NCBI RefSeq assembly: GCF_000341285.1
Contig: NW_005178472.1
Location: 186,001-250,000 of the forward strand
Direction: 5' to 3'
From: Galdieria sulphuraria
Lineage: Eukaryota > Rhodophyta > Bangiophyceae > Galdieriales > Galdieriaceae
DNA: 64,000 nt
Numbering within the stretch: the first letter of the stretch is position 1; each line of letters starts with the position of its first letter. The notes beneath the pieces were generated by a model that ran no database searches, was not told where the DNA came from, and was given only the letters and a program-made list of their open reading frames with translations. Made by a program: the position numbers and the translations under genes. Shown one piece after another: positions 1 to 9,392 of the stretch.

Positions 1-182
1 GTTGCAAATGGAAGGGGTCACTATTCTAGTGACTTTTATAAATGACGACCATTTTCTAGAACAAAATAACCTAGAGAAATAGATCACCATGGAAACTAGA
101 ATACATAACAAACTTCATACAATATCAGAAGGACAACTACCCATATTGGACTTCCAATGAAGGGTTCCATTCATAGGTATAG

Positions 183-1061
183 TCATTTCTTCTGAAATAA
201 GAATACAGTCCACGTCAACTTGCCTTGTTGACCAGCATCGACCCATCTTTGCAAGCCTGCCTTCATCTTTTCTTGGAAGGCAACTGAACACAAGCCCTCC
301 TCAGCCAGTTGTTTACCTTGTCTTTCCAATTCCATTTTGACACGACCATATGTATCTACAAGTGCTTGCGGGCAGTCAATTTCCTCCAACAACTCAAAAC
401 CACATCTCTTTGCATACTCTCGATAGCGTTCTCTGGAGCCCATATCCACTAAATGTGCTCTTTCTAAGATAGGAACAAGTTCTTCATGTGAAATTTCCTT
501 CTGCAAAGGATCAGTTAAAAGGAAAAAGCCGCCTTTTTTCAAAACACGATGAGCTTCTTGAAATACTTTCAGTTTATCAGGCGAGTGAATCAACGCTTCT
601 TCACACCAGGCAAAATTGTACGAATTAGACTCGCAAGGCAAATCTGTGAAAGAACCTAAATGTACTTTCAACAAACCTGATAATCCTGCTGCTTCAGTGA
701 TTTCCACATTTCTTCTATTTTGCCACTCGCTGATATTAACACAGTCAATATGCACTCCATATGTCGAACATAGGAATCTAGCAGAACCTCCGTAACCTGC
801 ACCTAGATCAACTCCAACGGCTCCCTGTTGAAGGGCACCTTTATTATAAAGTAGTCTGGATAACCAATGAACAGCTTTTGTACTAGTCTCCCGAATATTT
901 TGTTCTTCCAATGGTTTATCATAGAACGCCAAGTGTAGATCTTCTCCTCCCCATATGCGAAAATAGAATTCATCAGTATCTGTGTTGTCATAGTATTTTT
1001 GAACACTATCGTTGTCCAGAGCAACACTTTCTTTCACCGCATAGTTGCTGTTTCCAGGCAT
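183..1061 (-). CDS. SDMT: Sarcosine/dimethylglycine N-methyltransferase (glycine betaine synthesis)
   Basis: Single-exon class I SAM-dependent methyltransferase of about 292 residues. It is expected to methylate sarcosine and dimethylglycine to glycine betaine, an osmoprotectant. The SAM-binding motif I reads VDLGAGYGGSARFL, followed by an acidic loop, and the post-motif segment EEALIHSPDKLKVFQEAHRVLKKGG is typical of the bacterial GSMT/SDMT family. The longer reading frame begins with a TTG codon; the first ATG (MPGNSNYA) is preferred. A structurally characterised SDMT is known from Galdieria sulphuraria, and this sequence agrees with what I remember of it, so it also supports the species call. 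The gene has no intron and no obvious targeting peptide, in keeping with a bacterial origin. I see no partner glycine/sarcosine methyltransferase in the window. Family assignment is firm; exact substrate range is inferred. Confidence 0.88.
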   Translation of the reverse strand: MPGNSNYAVKESVALDNDSVQKYYDNTDTDEFYFRIWGGEDLHLAFYDKPLEEQNIRETSTKAVHWLSRLLYNKGALQQGAVGVDLGAGYGGSARFLCSTYGVHIDCVNISEWQNRRNVEITEAAGLSGLLKVHLGSFTDLPCESNSYNFAWCEEALIHSPDKLKVFQEAHRVLKKGGFFLLTDPLQKEISHEELVPILERAHLVDMGSRERYREYAKRCGFELLEEIDCPQALVDTYGRVKMELERQGKQLAEEGLCSVAFQEKMKAGLQRWVDAGQQGKLTWTVFLFQKK

Positions 1062-1184
1062 GCTTGAAACCACCAACAAAAATGTGCAAAAAAGAAAATA
1101 AAAAAGTAATTGGTCACGTCCGGGAATCTTTTAAGAGACTTCTAGTTGTTGAATAACCGATCGTAGCCAACATTCCCTGCAATT

Positions 1185-2198
1185 TCATTGGTTAGAATTT
1201 CCCACCATCATGTCCAAACGAGTGGAATCTAAACGCGTGTTCCGTTCAATTTCCATAAAGCATTTTTCAACAGAATCGTTTCTCAACATTGCTTTCTGAA
1301 GACTTTCAAAAGTTTTCGAATGGCGACGAATGCACTCCATTGCTTGATAAATAACTCGTTTTACAAACTGGTCAAAGTCTTGTACTTCATCAGGCTTCAT
1401 AAGAAGCTTTATCTGGTCTATGTCCCTTGAACCTCCTTCTGCCAGTCCAAAAACAAGAACTTCTGCAGCAATTCCTGCCAGCCATATCAACACAACGTAG
1501 GAACGGTTGTATTTTAAAAGTTTCAAAACGTCTTCTTGGTTGAACAATACGCCTGAAGAAGCTCGTCCTTGTTTCAATGCTGTCCAGACATCAATAGAGT
1601 AACTTTGAATCTTTACACCCAACAGGTACGCAGTAAGAAAATGACCGGCCTCATGCACGGCTACTCTCTGCTTATTTTGAAAAATTCCGGAGCAAAAGTT
1701 TGTTACAGTACCGTTCAAACTAATATTGTCCAGGCCCCAGATTCCAAGAACAATTCCAATAACTAACCAAGTTAGAGTAGAATCTACACCGACAATCGGT
1801 TGTCCAATTAAAATAAACGTCATAGAGGCTATAACAGTCGAAAGAACACTCTCGTTCTTTCTACTGGGCAGTAAAAATCTCCAACTTCGGTCTACCTGAA
1901 TTCCCAGTTTCTCAAAGTCTGTCAGTGAAACCCTTGTAACGTTCACGAGTTTCCCCTTTCCAAAGCAACTAGACGAGGAAGGTTGCTCACTACTGGCGGA
2001 TTCCTTTGCACTTGCTGCACTAGAGCAGCTGACACAAAAACGACGACTGTATATAAAACAAACATTATTTCTACAGTTTTTTCCAAAATACGAAATTTTC
2101 TGGCAAGTCTTCCGGAAGCGTCCTGAAGGTATCAAGTTCACAAACATTGAGACAAAAGACAAGTTGCTCGAATTCCATTGAAAATCCATACGGCTCAT
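1185..2198 (-). CDS. Stand-alone M41 (FtsH-type) metalloprotease domain protein, probably plastid
   Basis: Intronless gene of 337 residues starting at an ATG. An N-terminal ~80 residues rich in Arg, Ser and Cys looks like a plastid transit peptide. Two hydrophobic segments follow (around LSTVIASMTFILIGQPIVG and LTWLVIGIVLGIWGL). The C-terminal half carries the zinc motif HEAGHFLTAYLLG (HExxH) and the downstream FtsH-like segment LAGIAAEVLVFGLAEGGSRD, which supplies the usual distal Asp ligand. There is no AAA ATPase module, so this is not a full FtsH. It resembles the plant chloroplast proteins of the At5g27290 type, which have the same architecture. Catalytic residues look intact, so proteolysis is plausible, but how substrates would be unfolded without an ATPase is unknown. 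Confidence 0.75.
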   Translation of the reverse strand: MSRMDFQWNSSNLSFVSMFVNLIPSGRFRKTCQKISYFGKNCRNNVCFIYSRRFCVSCSSAASAKESASSEQPSSSSCFGKGKLVNVTRVSLTDFEKLGIQVDRSWRFLLPSRKNESVLSTVIASMTFILIGQPIVGVDSTLTWLVIGIVLGIWGLDNISLNGTVTNFCSGIFQNKQRVAVHEAGHFLTAYLLGVKIQSYSIDVWTALKQGRASSGVLFNQEDVLKLLKYNRSYVVLIWLAGIAAEVLVFGLAEGGSRDIDQIKLLMKPDEVQDFDQFVKRVIYQAMECIRRHSKTFESLQKAMLRNDSVEKCFMEIERNTRLDSTRLDMMVGNSNQ

Positions 2199-2312
2199 TC
2201 ACCACCAACAATTTGTTACAAAAATATCGTCAATATTGAAATTTTAGTTTTTTTTATGTTGGCCTATTCTGATAATATAAATGTATAGCCAAAATGTTTT
2301 TATTCACGGCAT

Positions 2313-3281
2313 TCAACTTTTGGATTGATGGTTTCGAATCCATTCAATGCTCTTTCGAGAAGCAAAGAATCCTAAGCTGCGAAGTTCCTCCTTGTCTCCT
2401 TTTTCTATCTCTTTCAACAACTGAAACAAATCTGCAATTTCAATAACAGGGTGTTGAGGCAACGACTTGTCACTCTCTCTCAATCTTTTCCATGCGAGTT
2501 CTAAATCATCCTTATCTAGAAAGACTGGAACGTTCGACTCATCACCTTTGCGAAGCATTAGACCTCTCGCGACGAATACTGGAATTCCATCAAAGGCAGG
2601 CTTCTTCTTTTCTCTCTTCAATAGTTCTCGAGCCTTCTGCACTTGTTCACTGTCTGGATGAAGCAAAAAAGTCATCATGAGCTCTCTGCCTTCTTCGTCT
2701 TTAAGACCAGAACTGGTGGGGGGATTCGAAACCATTTCGTATGCCTTGTCCAGACCTATTACGTGAATCTGGATATCTTCCGTCCCATTTGCTTGCTTTA
2801 CTTTGGTCATCATTCTTCCAGCGTCTTCGGGCGAAAAGAAAATATAGCCTTTTTGTACTTTATCGTTACCGTCTTCAACTAAATAAGGTTGTCCGTCAGA
2901 GTTTGTTACGGCAAAAACGGGAACTTGAGAAAGCTTTGACTTCAAATTCTTCTTCACCTTTAGGCCAGCAGCCAAAACAGGTTGAGTTTGAAAAGAAGAC
3001 ATTTGCGTACCCAGATGGTTTGGACTACTGATTTGACCGCTTAGAAGTTGGACGAAGCTCAGAACACTCATAGCAATCACTTTCAGAGTCAACTTGGAGT
3101 TATCCTTTGTCACTCGACGATTGTCTACAGAAGCCTTGCAGTTTACACAAGAAATAAGATTCCATCGTACAGAACAAGGTGATCGTGTAAGATAAGAGGC
3201 ATTTGAGGAATTACATATTTTGCTTCGTCTTTGTTTCAACCCTGACACAAAAGGAAGTGTTACGAAACCAATGCTGCCCAT
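2313..3281 (-). CDS. TIC22: Tic22-like plastid protein import component
   Basis: Single exon, 322 residues. The first ~95 residues are basic and Ser-rich with a short hydrophobic stretch (AMSVLSFVQLLSG), consistent with a bipartite plastid presequence. The body matches the Tic22 family: two related halves beginning with LSQVPVFAVTNSDGQPYL and FDGIPVFVARG, each followed by a segment of the form VPVFLDKDDLELAWKRL or GYIFFSPEDAGRMM. Tic22 acts in the plastid intermembrane space and guides preproteins from the outer to the inner translocon. No intron. The neighbour on the left is another likely plastid protein, but nothing shows co-regulation. Family call is confident; orthology versus a Tic22 paralogue is not resolved. 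Confidence 0.85.
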   Translation of the reverse strand: MGSIGFVTLPFVSGLKQRRSKICNSSNASYLTRSPCSVRWNLISCVNCKASVDNRRVTKDNSKLTLKVIAMSVLSFVQLLSGQISSPNHLGTQMSSFQTQPVLAAGLKVKKNLKSKLSQVPVFAVTNSDGQPYLVEDGNDKVQKGYIFFSPEDAGRMMTKVKQANGTEDIQIHVIGLDKAYEMVSNPPTSSGLKDEEGRELMMTFLLHPDSEQVQKARELLKREKKKPAFDGIPVFVARGLMLRKGDESNVPVFLDKDDLELAWKRLRESDKSLPQHPVIEIADLFQLLKEIEKGDKEELRSLGFFASRKSIEWIRNHQSKS

Positions 3282-3319
3282 TTCAACCCCCCAATGTCAA
3301 TATATATTTTCAGCAGATA

Positions 3320-3346
3320 GATGGGATGAATGGATGGATGGATGGG
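3320..3346. repeat. Short GGAT tandem repeat upstream of Tic22
   Basis: An imperfect tetranucleotide run (GATGGGATGAATGGATGGAT and on) is followed by a few TATG units to about 3367. It sits 40-90 bp upstream of the Tic22 start codon, within the probable promoter or 5' leader. A slippage-prone microsatellite; no function is implied by sequence alone. Confidence 0.7.
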
Positions 3347-3552
3347 TCGGTTATATGTATGTATATACTTATCTTAGTATCTTCAAAGTAGAAAATAGGA
3401 CACTGTAGACATATCGATTCGTTTTTAGCAAACTCCAAAAACCAAGGTATAACGACACGAATATTTAAGCTCTTAAAGTTCAACGAGGATCTTTTGTTGC
3501 TTACTCAACTTGAACAATCTTTGAAAACTTTATTTTTCGATTTTCGTATTAT

Positions 3553-4045
3553 TTACGAATCTTCGTCTTCCTCTTCCAAGTTTATGGCACTACCAAACTT
3601 TCCATAAAGAATTTTCTTCAGCTCTTCCATCTCAGCTTTTATCTTCTCTAACTTATCTTCGGTGTCGTGTAACTTACTTTCTAAAGTTTCCTTTTCACTA
3701 TTTAGAAAAACCATGGCCTGGGCTTGCTTCACTAAGATATAACACTACAGTAGAAATAAGCTCCTAACTCCTTCTCTATAAAACAACTTCCTTACTTCAC
3801 CAATCCTCCGATGTACTTCGGAATCTTCATCTAACAATTCAAGTTCCAATTGTGCATCTTCAAGTTTCTCTTTTTCCTGTCTTAATTTCTTCCTCAAGAA
3901 ACTTCAAAAACTACTAGAAAAGCATAACCAAACTAACCTTTCTTTCTTCTACAATATCCACTTTTTGAGTAACTAGACGAGAGAAAAGATTTATTCTTTG
4001 CTGGTCTTCAGCAGTTACTTCGTAGTTACTGAAAGCAGTTGTCAT
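3553..4045 (-). CDS. PFDN4: Prefoldin subunit 4
   Basis: Three exons by my reading: 3938-4045, 3796-3888 and 3553-3744, joined by introns of 49 and 51 nt, giving 130 residues against about 134 in human. The N-terminus has the family start pattern EDQQRINLFSRL, the middle has the beta-hairpin segment RRIGECYILV, and the C-terminus ends with the diagnostic LYGKFGSAINLE followed by an acidic tail. Long heptad stretches flank the hairpin, as expected of a beta-type prefoldin. Prefoldin is the hexameric jellyfish-like co-chaperone that delivers nascent actin and tubulin to the cytosolic chaperonin CCT. Splice sites were fixed by requiring the conserved hairpin and the frame; all are GT..AG. Confidence 0.87.
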
Positions 4046-4164
4046 ATCGTTTACTTGTGAATCAAATTTTTACAGAATTTCACAAAATGCTGTTTAAAGC
4101 ATTTTACAATCTCTTGTATCAACTTCTCTATTCCTTTGGAAAGTATCTGAACTACTCCTTTCTG

Positions 4165-4947
4165 TTAACTGGTTAAGCCATTGAATAATAGCATGTGCGG
4201 TACTAAAACGAGAGCAGCTACGATCAGCAAGTCAAGAACAACAATACCCAGTCCAAAGAATAATAAGAAAATCAACGCCATTGCACTTGCTACGATTACT
4301 TTAATGGTTGGTGAAACAACGCCTAACAAACCAGTTTCAGTATGACCAGGGTATACTAAGAAGAGAGCTACGACTAATAAAGTCTCAAGAAAAAGAGATA
4401 AAATACCCAAAGGATGAAAAAGCAAAAGGAAAAGGCAAAAGAAGGTCACACATATGACATAATTATACAAGTATGACTGGAGATTGGTGGCTACTCTGGT
4501 GGACCAAGAGTCCATGGGCGGAATTGAGAAACTCCTAATATCAAGAAAATCTTTCCAGGGCTTAGCTGAACCCCAAATAAGTGTCAAACGATCTCGAACT
4601 CCCAGTTCTTGATTGGGTTCAAAAGGCGTTGTAAAAAGTTGAAAGTTTTCCGAGCTATCTCTCCAAGCCCCTGTCTCTTGAAGGAACTCTGTGTGACGTA
4701 ACGTATTTGGCTTTGAAAAACCAGACTCTCTGCTTCCCTTTGGACCTTCTTCTCTAATTTCTTCGAAAGGAGTCCCTTCAGAAACACCCGGTACACTTGC
4801 TTTGTAATTCTCTGAAATAGGGCCCGTCAAGTTTATAGCTATGTCGTTTTCTCTTCCACTTGTGGCTTCGGAATAACTGCTGATTCCCTCCGGCAATTTT
4901 GTAGCTCCATAGTTCTCTAAAGTAAAGTCTTCTCCATTCTGTGACAT
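4165..4947 (-). CDS. PRA1: PRA1 family protein (prenylated Rab acceptor)
   Basis: Single exon, 260 residues. The N-terminal ~115 residues are polar and poorly conserved. The PRA1 domain follows: a conserved entry segment (RSFSIPPMDSWSTRVATNL) and then two hydrophobic hairpins, around YVICVTFFCLFLLLFHPLGIL and VIVASAMALIFLLFFGLGIV. PRA1/Yip3 proteins sit in ER, Golgi and endosomal membranes and help prenylated Rab GTPases onto membranes. The start codon lies only 83 bp from the divergent helicase start at 5031, so the two probably share a promoter. N-terminal length is greater than in most PRA1 proteins. Confidence 0.82.
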   Translation of the reverse strand: MSQNGEDFTLENYGATKLPEGISSYSEATSGRENDIAINLTGPISENYKASVPGVSEGTPFEEIREEGPKGSRESGFSKPNTLRHTEFLQETGAWRDSSENFQLFTTPFEPNQELGVRDRLTLIWGSAKPWKDFLDIRSFSIPPMDSWSTRVATNLQSYLYNYVICVTFFCLFLLLFHPLGILSLFLETLLVVALFLVYPGHTETGLLGVVSPTIKVIVASAMALIFLLFFGLGIVVLDLLIVAALVLVPHMLLFNGLTS

Positions 4948-5030
4948 AGTTTAGCGAGCCAGTACGAAATGTCCCAATGGAAATGGGCGTTGAGCGATGT
5001 TGACTAAATGAATAATTTGCAGATGTCTTA

Positions 5031-8000
5031 ATGAACCAAGACAAACATATTCTTCTTGGAAGTCTTTCTGTAAGAATAGGGTCATACGCAAGTGGCGTTT
5101 TTCACAGTGTTGGTCTTGACTCCTCATACCAACGTATCTCAACGGAAATTGTACTTGAGCTGGCTGAACAAAGTGATGGTTTGGAAAGAGCTCAATTATC
5201 AGCTTCTCGTCAGCAACTGGAACAAGGTTCTTTGCCTTCTCGTTCCAGTAGGACTATTGCCTATTTCTTGAAATTTTTTTTCCGACACTTGTATTTTCTT
5301 TCAAACCATCCCGAGGGAGATGACTGCACGCCGGATTCTGCTTGTGGTATACTGGGTTGTAAGTCTTGTGGCGAGTTTGAAACCGTAAAAATGGAAACTA
5401 GGTTTAGACTACATAAAGTATTCGAAGAGTTGAAAGAGTCAGTAGAGGGAGAAACCGTTAGAGTTTCGAAAACAACAGTGAATGATGACTGTTTTGTTTT
5501 TTCTTTACCAGATGATTTGTATTGCAGAATACTGGATTACTTGTCTGTACAGGAGGTTCGTTATTTTGCAAGAACTTGCAGGAGAGCAAAGGATATTTGT
5601 GACTCATATATATCTGGCCTCAAGCTTACCTTACTACCACATCAACGAAGAGCTTTGAAGTTTATGTTGAAGAGAGAGAGAAAGGTATGAAAGGTTATCG
5701 CTAAAACCTGATATCTCATTTTACACTTAAAAGGAAACAAGTTTTTATCGAAATCCTTGTTTGTATTGTTTCCGTTTTCCAGAGAATTTCAAATTCTGGG
5801 ACTCTTTTTATGTAAATTCTGTTGCAGGGACAATTTCATTGCAACCTCCCGGAAGTGAAGTGTTTGAAGATTTTCGAGGTGGTCTCTATTGTGATGAACC
5901 AGGTTTAGGAAAGACTATTACCATATTGGCGCTTATCTTGAAAACTTTTAGACAATATGCTGATGGACCCGCTGAGGAAGCCATTTTTGAAAAGTCTTTG
6001 TGCTCTGAAAATTCTATTCAAGCCACCAAGTGTTATATTCCAAACGAGGCACTTAATCCAGGACGTTCTGTGCCATCATCAAATTTATCGCCTTTGATTT
6101 GTAAGCCGCAGATTTTCAAGAATCACTCAAGCGACGATTCGAGTTCTCCGTCCCCTTCGAAGAAGAGAAGAATTCAGCGACCGGTTCGTTACTATGATAT
6201 TGACAAAGTCAAGACATCCAGCCCTCCTGCATCAGAAGGCCCTTTGGTTTATATTTCTAGAGCAACCCTAATTGTAGTTCCTTCTACGCTACTGTTACAT
6301 TGGGAAGAACAATTGACATTACATAGTCGGGAGAAGATTCGTATTTTGGTTCACGTTGGCGATCATCACTTTAGGATTTGTGATGGTCGTTCCTTTAGAA
6401 GTTTTCCTCTTCAATTAGTGCTTCACTATTGTGACGTGGTGCTCACTACTTTTAGTCAAGTCCAACGTGAATATCAACGAGCAAAATCCAATGACGCCTC
6501 ATTATTAAGTATTCATTGGTTTCGAGTGATTCTAGATGAAGGCCATCGTGTCGGTGCAAGTTTGAGCTTGAACTATACAAAAATGATTTGCTGTGCTTTA
6601 CGTACAGACCGTCGCTGGATCATGACTGGGACACCAACACCGAATACTTCAGTGAGTGACATTGCACATCTTGCTCCCTTGTACGAGTTTCTTCGAGACG
6701 AAGCATTCGGAGTGGGAAAGAATGTTTGGCTACATTGCATTCAAAGACCGTTTGAGGCAAAAGAGGTAATTCTCCATGTTGCTATTCGACATTTCTTTCT
6801 GAATATCCATTTAGTTTGAGGGTCTGGATCGTTTAAAATTTTTATTAAGAAGAACGATGTTTCGCACGTTGAAGTCGGAAGTTGAATTCATACCTCCTTC
6901 TTACATCAGTTACAAGCTTTTGGATTTCTCTCCTGTTACTGCATTGAGTTATAATGAACTGGTCTCAGTCATTCAAAGAAATCTTCTCTTAGCAGATTTT
7001 AACGATCCTGATCATACGCAATCTCTTCTCCACCCCAAAAATAGACATGCTGCCCGACAAGCCATCGATAATGTGAGAAAGTCTTGTTGTATTGCGGGTC
7101 ATATTAAGTTGTCCGTGTTGCAAGAGGACCTTAATGAAACGCTTGGCAAGCTGCAACTGGAACTTCAGAATTCATTATCTAGTGCAGATGCAGATATAAT
7201 TCAGAGCCATATTTTAAGAATTCAGAAAGTTTTGTTAGAAGGTGGCTTGTGTGAGTTGTGTTCAGAATGGATTCGTCTTCCAATAGTCACACCATGTTGT
7301 CATATTTTATGTACCGATTGTGCTTCAACAAGCAGAAAATGTTGTCCACTGGAGAACTGTCAAAGGAAATACCAATTAGATAAGAAGGATGTTCCCGAAG
7401 ATCTTATCGAATTGCAGCCTGGGTTTATGCAGGAAAATTGGTATCCGATTTGGGAAGAAGTAGATAGTGCCAAAGTGGACTACTTACTATCAGCTTTAAA
7501 ACAATTGAATGAGGAACCGTGAGGCACTTTTTACATTGTTTGTTGTTTATTGACTTGAATTTTTTTAAGAATTTTAGACAATGGCACATGGACCAGGAAG
7601 AAACGGAAAGTAATCGTCTTTTCGCAGTTCTTGGAACATATTTTTTTAATTTCGAATATTTTGGATAGACACGGTAAGTAGAAGAGGGTTTTTGTATTAC
7701 TCCAGTTGAAGACATGGCTGTAGGATATCGATATTGCCGTGTTCTGGGAGCGTTGTCATATCAAGCGAAGATGAATGCTCTTCATCGTTTTCGACATGAT
7801 TCTTCCTTTCAGGTTTTAATTTTGGTAAGCAAACTTGTTTGAATAAATACACGGCATTGAAATTTTTCTTAGGATTCAACTGGTGCATTAGGGCATGACT
7901 TGAGTTTTGTTTCGCATATATATATTATGGAACCAGTTTGGAACCAATCGTTAGCTTCGCAGGTATGATAAAAGCATCTTCTCTGTAAATATCTTTCTAT

Positions 8001-8315
8001 AATGGGTAGGTTATAAGTCGTGCTCATAGAATGGGAGCCAAAGAGCCTATTTATGTTGACATCTTAGCTATGAAGGGCACAGTAGAAGAGACGATGGTCA
8101 CCAAGTCCTTTGATTTGAAAGAAGATATCACTTCTCGTGCGGAGACCAGTAAAGAAAAAGAAGCTATTGAGAGAAAGAAACGAAGCTTTATTCTCAATTC
8201 TTTGCATATGGTCCGTGGAGTAGTTGAGAATCAAAAAGTTCTTGGAAGGCGCACAAGTCTTGAATTGAAAACGAAGTCGTTAAGTTTCCATTTGCCGAAT
8301 CTCAACAAAACATGA
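5031..8315 (+). CDS. F-box / SNF2 helicase / RING protein (At3g54460-like)
   Basis: Seven exons can be joined: 5031-5684, 5734-6765, 6815-7518, 7570-7673, 7712-7824, 7874-7962 and 8010-8315. Introns run from 38 to 51 nt. Order of domains: an F-box around DDLYCRILDYLSVQEVRYFARTCRRAK; SNF2 motif I (DEPGLGKTITI) after an insertion; a long Ser-rich insert; motif II as DEGH; motif III MTGTPTPN; a C3HC4-like RING (CELCSEW...CCHILCTDCA...CCPLENC) between the two helicase lobes; then motif IV-V (VIVFSQFLEH) and motif VI (ISRAHRMG). The same combination of F-box, Rad5/HLTF-like helicase and RING occurs in the plant protein At3g54460. Expected role: chromatin-associated ATP-dependent translocase and possible SCF or RING ubiquitin ligase. 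Target unknown. Confidence 0.85.
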
Positions 8316-8401
8316 AGTATTGTAGAAAATTAAGGTCACTCTACATATCTTTATAAGTTATTTATTTTGTCTTTTGAGGGAGCTGGTTCTTAGTTTATAA
8401 G

Positions 8402-8747
8402 CTACTCCTCAGAACTGATTTGTTCTAATGTCATGGAGCATTTTTGAATCCGATAGCCAATCTTGTTTCTCTTCTTACCTGAGTTTATTACGCTATGAAG
8501 TTTGTCAAAGATCGTCGCTTGACTCTTTCTAAATAGAAATTTCTTATTGAGCAGGCTTTCTCTATTCATTGCAACTTCTTTTAGAAACGGTACATAAGAC
8601 TCAACATTGTGCTACGATGATTTTCATCATAGTTTGCTTTGACATATTCATGAAGTGATTCACCATTCACTTTTGTTATATTTCTTTACTATGGAAGTAG
8701 AATGGATTATGATCTTCTAGTTGCTTATAAGCAATAGGAGTGACCAT
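8402..8747 (-). CDS. Small spliced protein of unknown function (tentative)
   Basis: Between two plus-strand genes, the minus strand holds coding-looking sequence that no single frame spans. A consistent model is 8690-8747, a 21-nt microexon 8616-8636, and 8402-8577, with introns of 53 and 38 nt. It predicts about 84 residues starting MVTPIAYKQLEDHNPFYFH and ending KCSMTLEQISSEE, with a basic middle (NSGKKRNKIGYR). The alternative is that the open stretch 8616-8669 is exonic, which would need a different first splice. I do not recognise the protein. Its ATG lies 39 bp from the start of GatC on the other strand, a spacing typical for this genome. It could also be a decayed gene. Confidence 0.4.
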
Positions 8748-8786
8748 CAATTCAAAGAAAGATGATTAAAGTTTTCCATTGGTAAA

Positions 8787-9392
8787 ATGATTGGAAGATT
8801 CCCTTGTGCTTTTCTCGTGTCCTGTAGTTGTTCCGTTTTATGTTTGAACAGAAAACGTTATTTGGAGAAAGTTATTCGTTTGTCAAAGAGGAAAATTTGC
8901 TGTTCGAAACGACAGACTTCGCCGTTGATGAGATTGGTAAGAAGAGTCAGATTCCAGCAAAGGTATCCTTGCCAACTTATGATAGGAGTTTGATGAACAA
9001 GAAGTAAAAAAAATCTGTCAGCTAGCTCAAGTGAAAGTTACTCAAGCAGAGTTGAAGCAACTAGCAGCTGATTTTAACAGCATCGTGGGACTTATTGAGA
9101 AGGTAAAGAATGTTAACGGCTTTTACCTCTTTGAAAATAACTGTTGTAGATGAACAAATTGGACCTTAATGGAATAGAAGCTGCAGAGTATATTATAAAT
9201 GCTCATAACGCACTTAGAGAGGATATTCCAGCAAACTTCCAAGAAAGGTCAGTAAGTGTATTTGAGTAATCAAAACTCTTAGTAACGCTAGCCGACTACA
9301 GAGAAACTCTATTTAACAGTGCTCCTGCGTTTACAGACAATTTCTATGAAGTTCCGAAAATTCTGGAAGACTCACAGCTCTCCGAAAGCTAA
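8787..9392 (+). CDS. GATC: Glu-tRNA(Gln) amidotransferase subunit C, organellar
   Basis: Four exons: 8787-8936, 8986-9102, 9150-9247 and 9320-9392, about 145 residues. The first exon encodes a basic, Cys- and Arg-rich leader that looks like an organelle presequence. The mature part matches GatC: FDEQEVKKICQLAQVKVTQ, then DFNSIVGLIEKMNKLDLNGIE and the signature NALREDIP. GatC stabilises the GatA amidase within the GatCAB complex, which converts misacylated Glu-tRNA(Gln) to Gln-tRNA(Gln) in mitochondria and plastids. The stop codon (TAA at 9390-9392) overlaps the stop of the convergent TRIP4-like gene by three bases. Assignment rests on the short conserved core but the LREDIP block is characteristic. 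Confidence 0.82.

Noticed and set aside
1-182. Possible gene at the left edge
   Set aside because: AT-rich 3' flank of SDMT with stops in all frames; nothing supportable.
2700-2745. GGTTTCGAATCCCCC on the minus strand, resembling a tRNA T-arm
   Set aside because: Inside the Tic22 coding frame; no acceptor stem or anticodon arm around it.
8600-8640. GATGATTTTCATCAT inverted repeat and snoRNA-like boxes
   Set aside because: Lies in the tentative coding exon, and no matching C/D pair with guide spacing was found.
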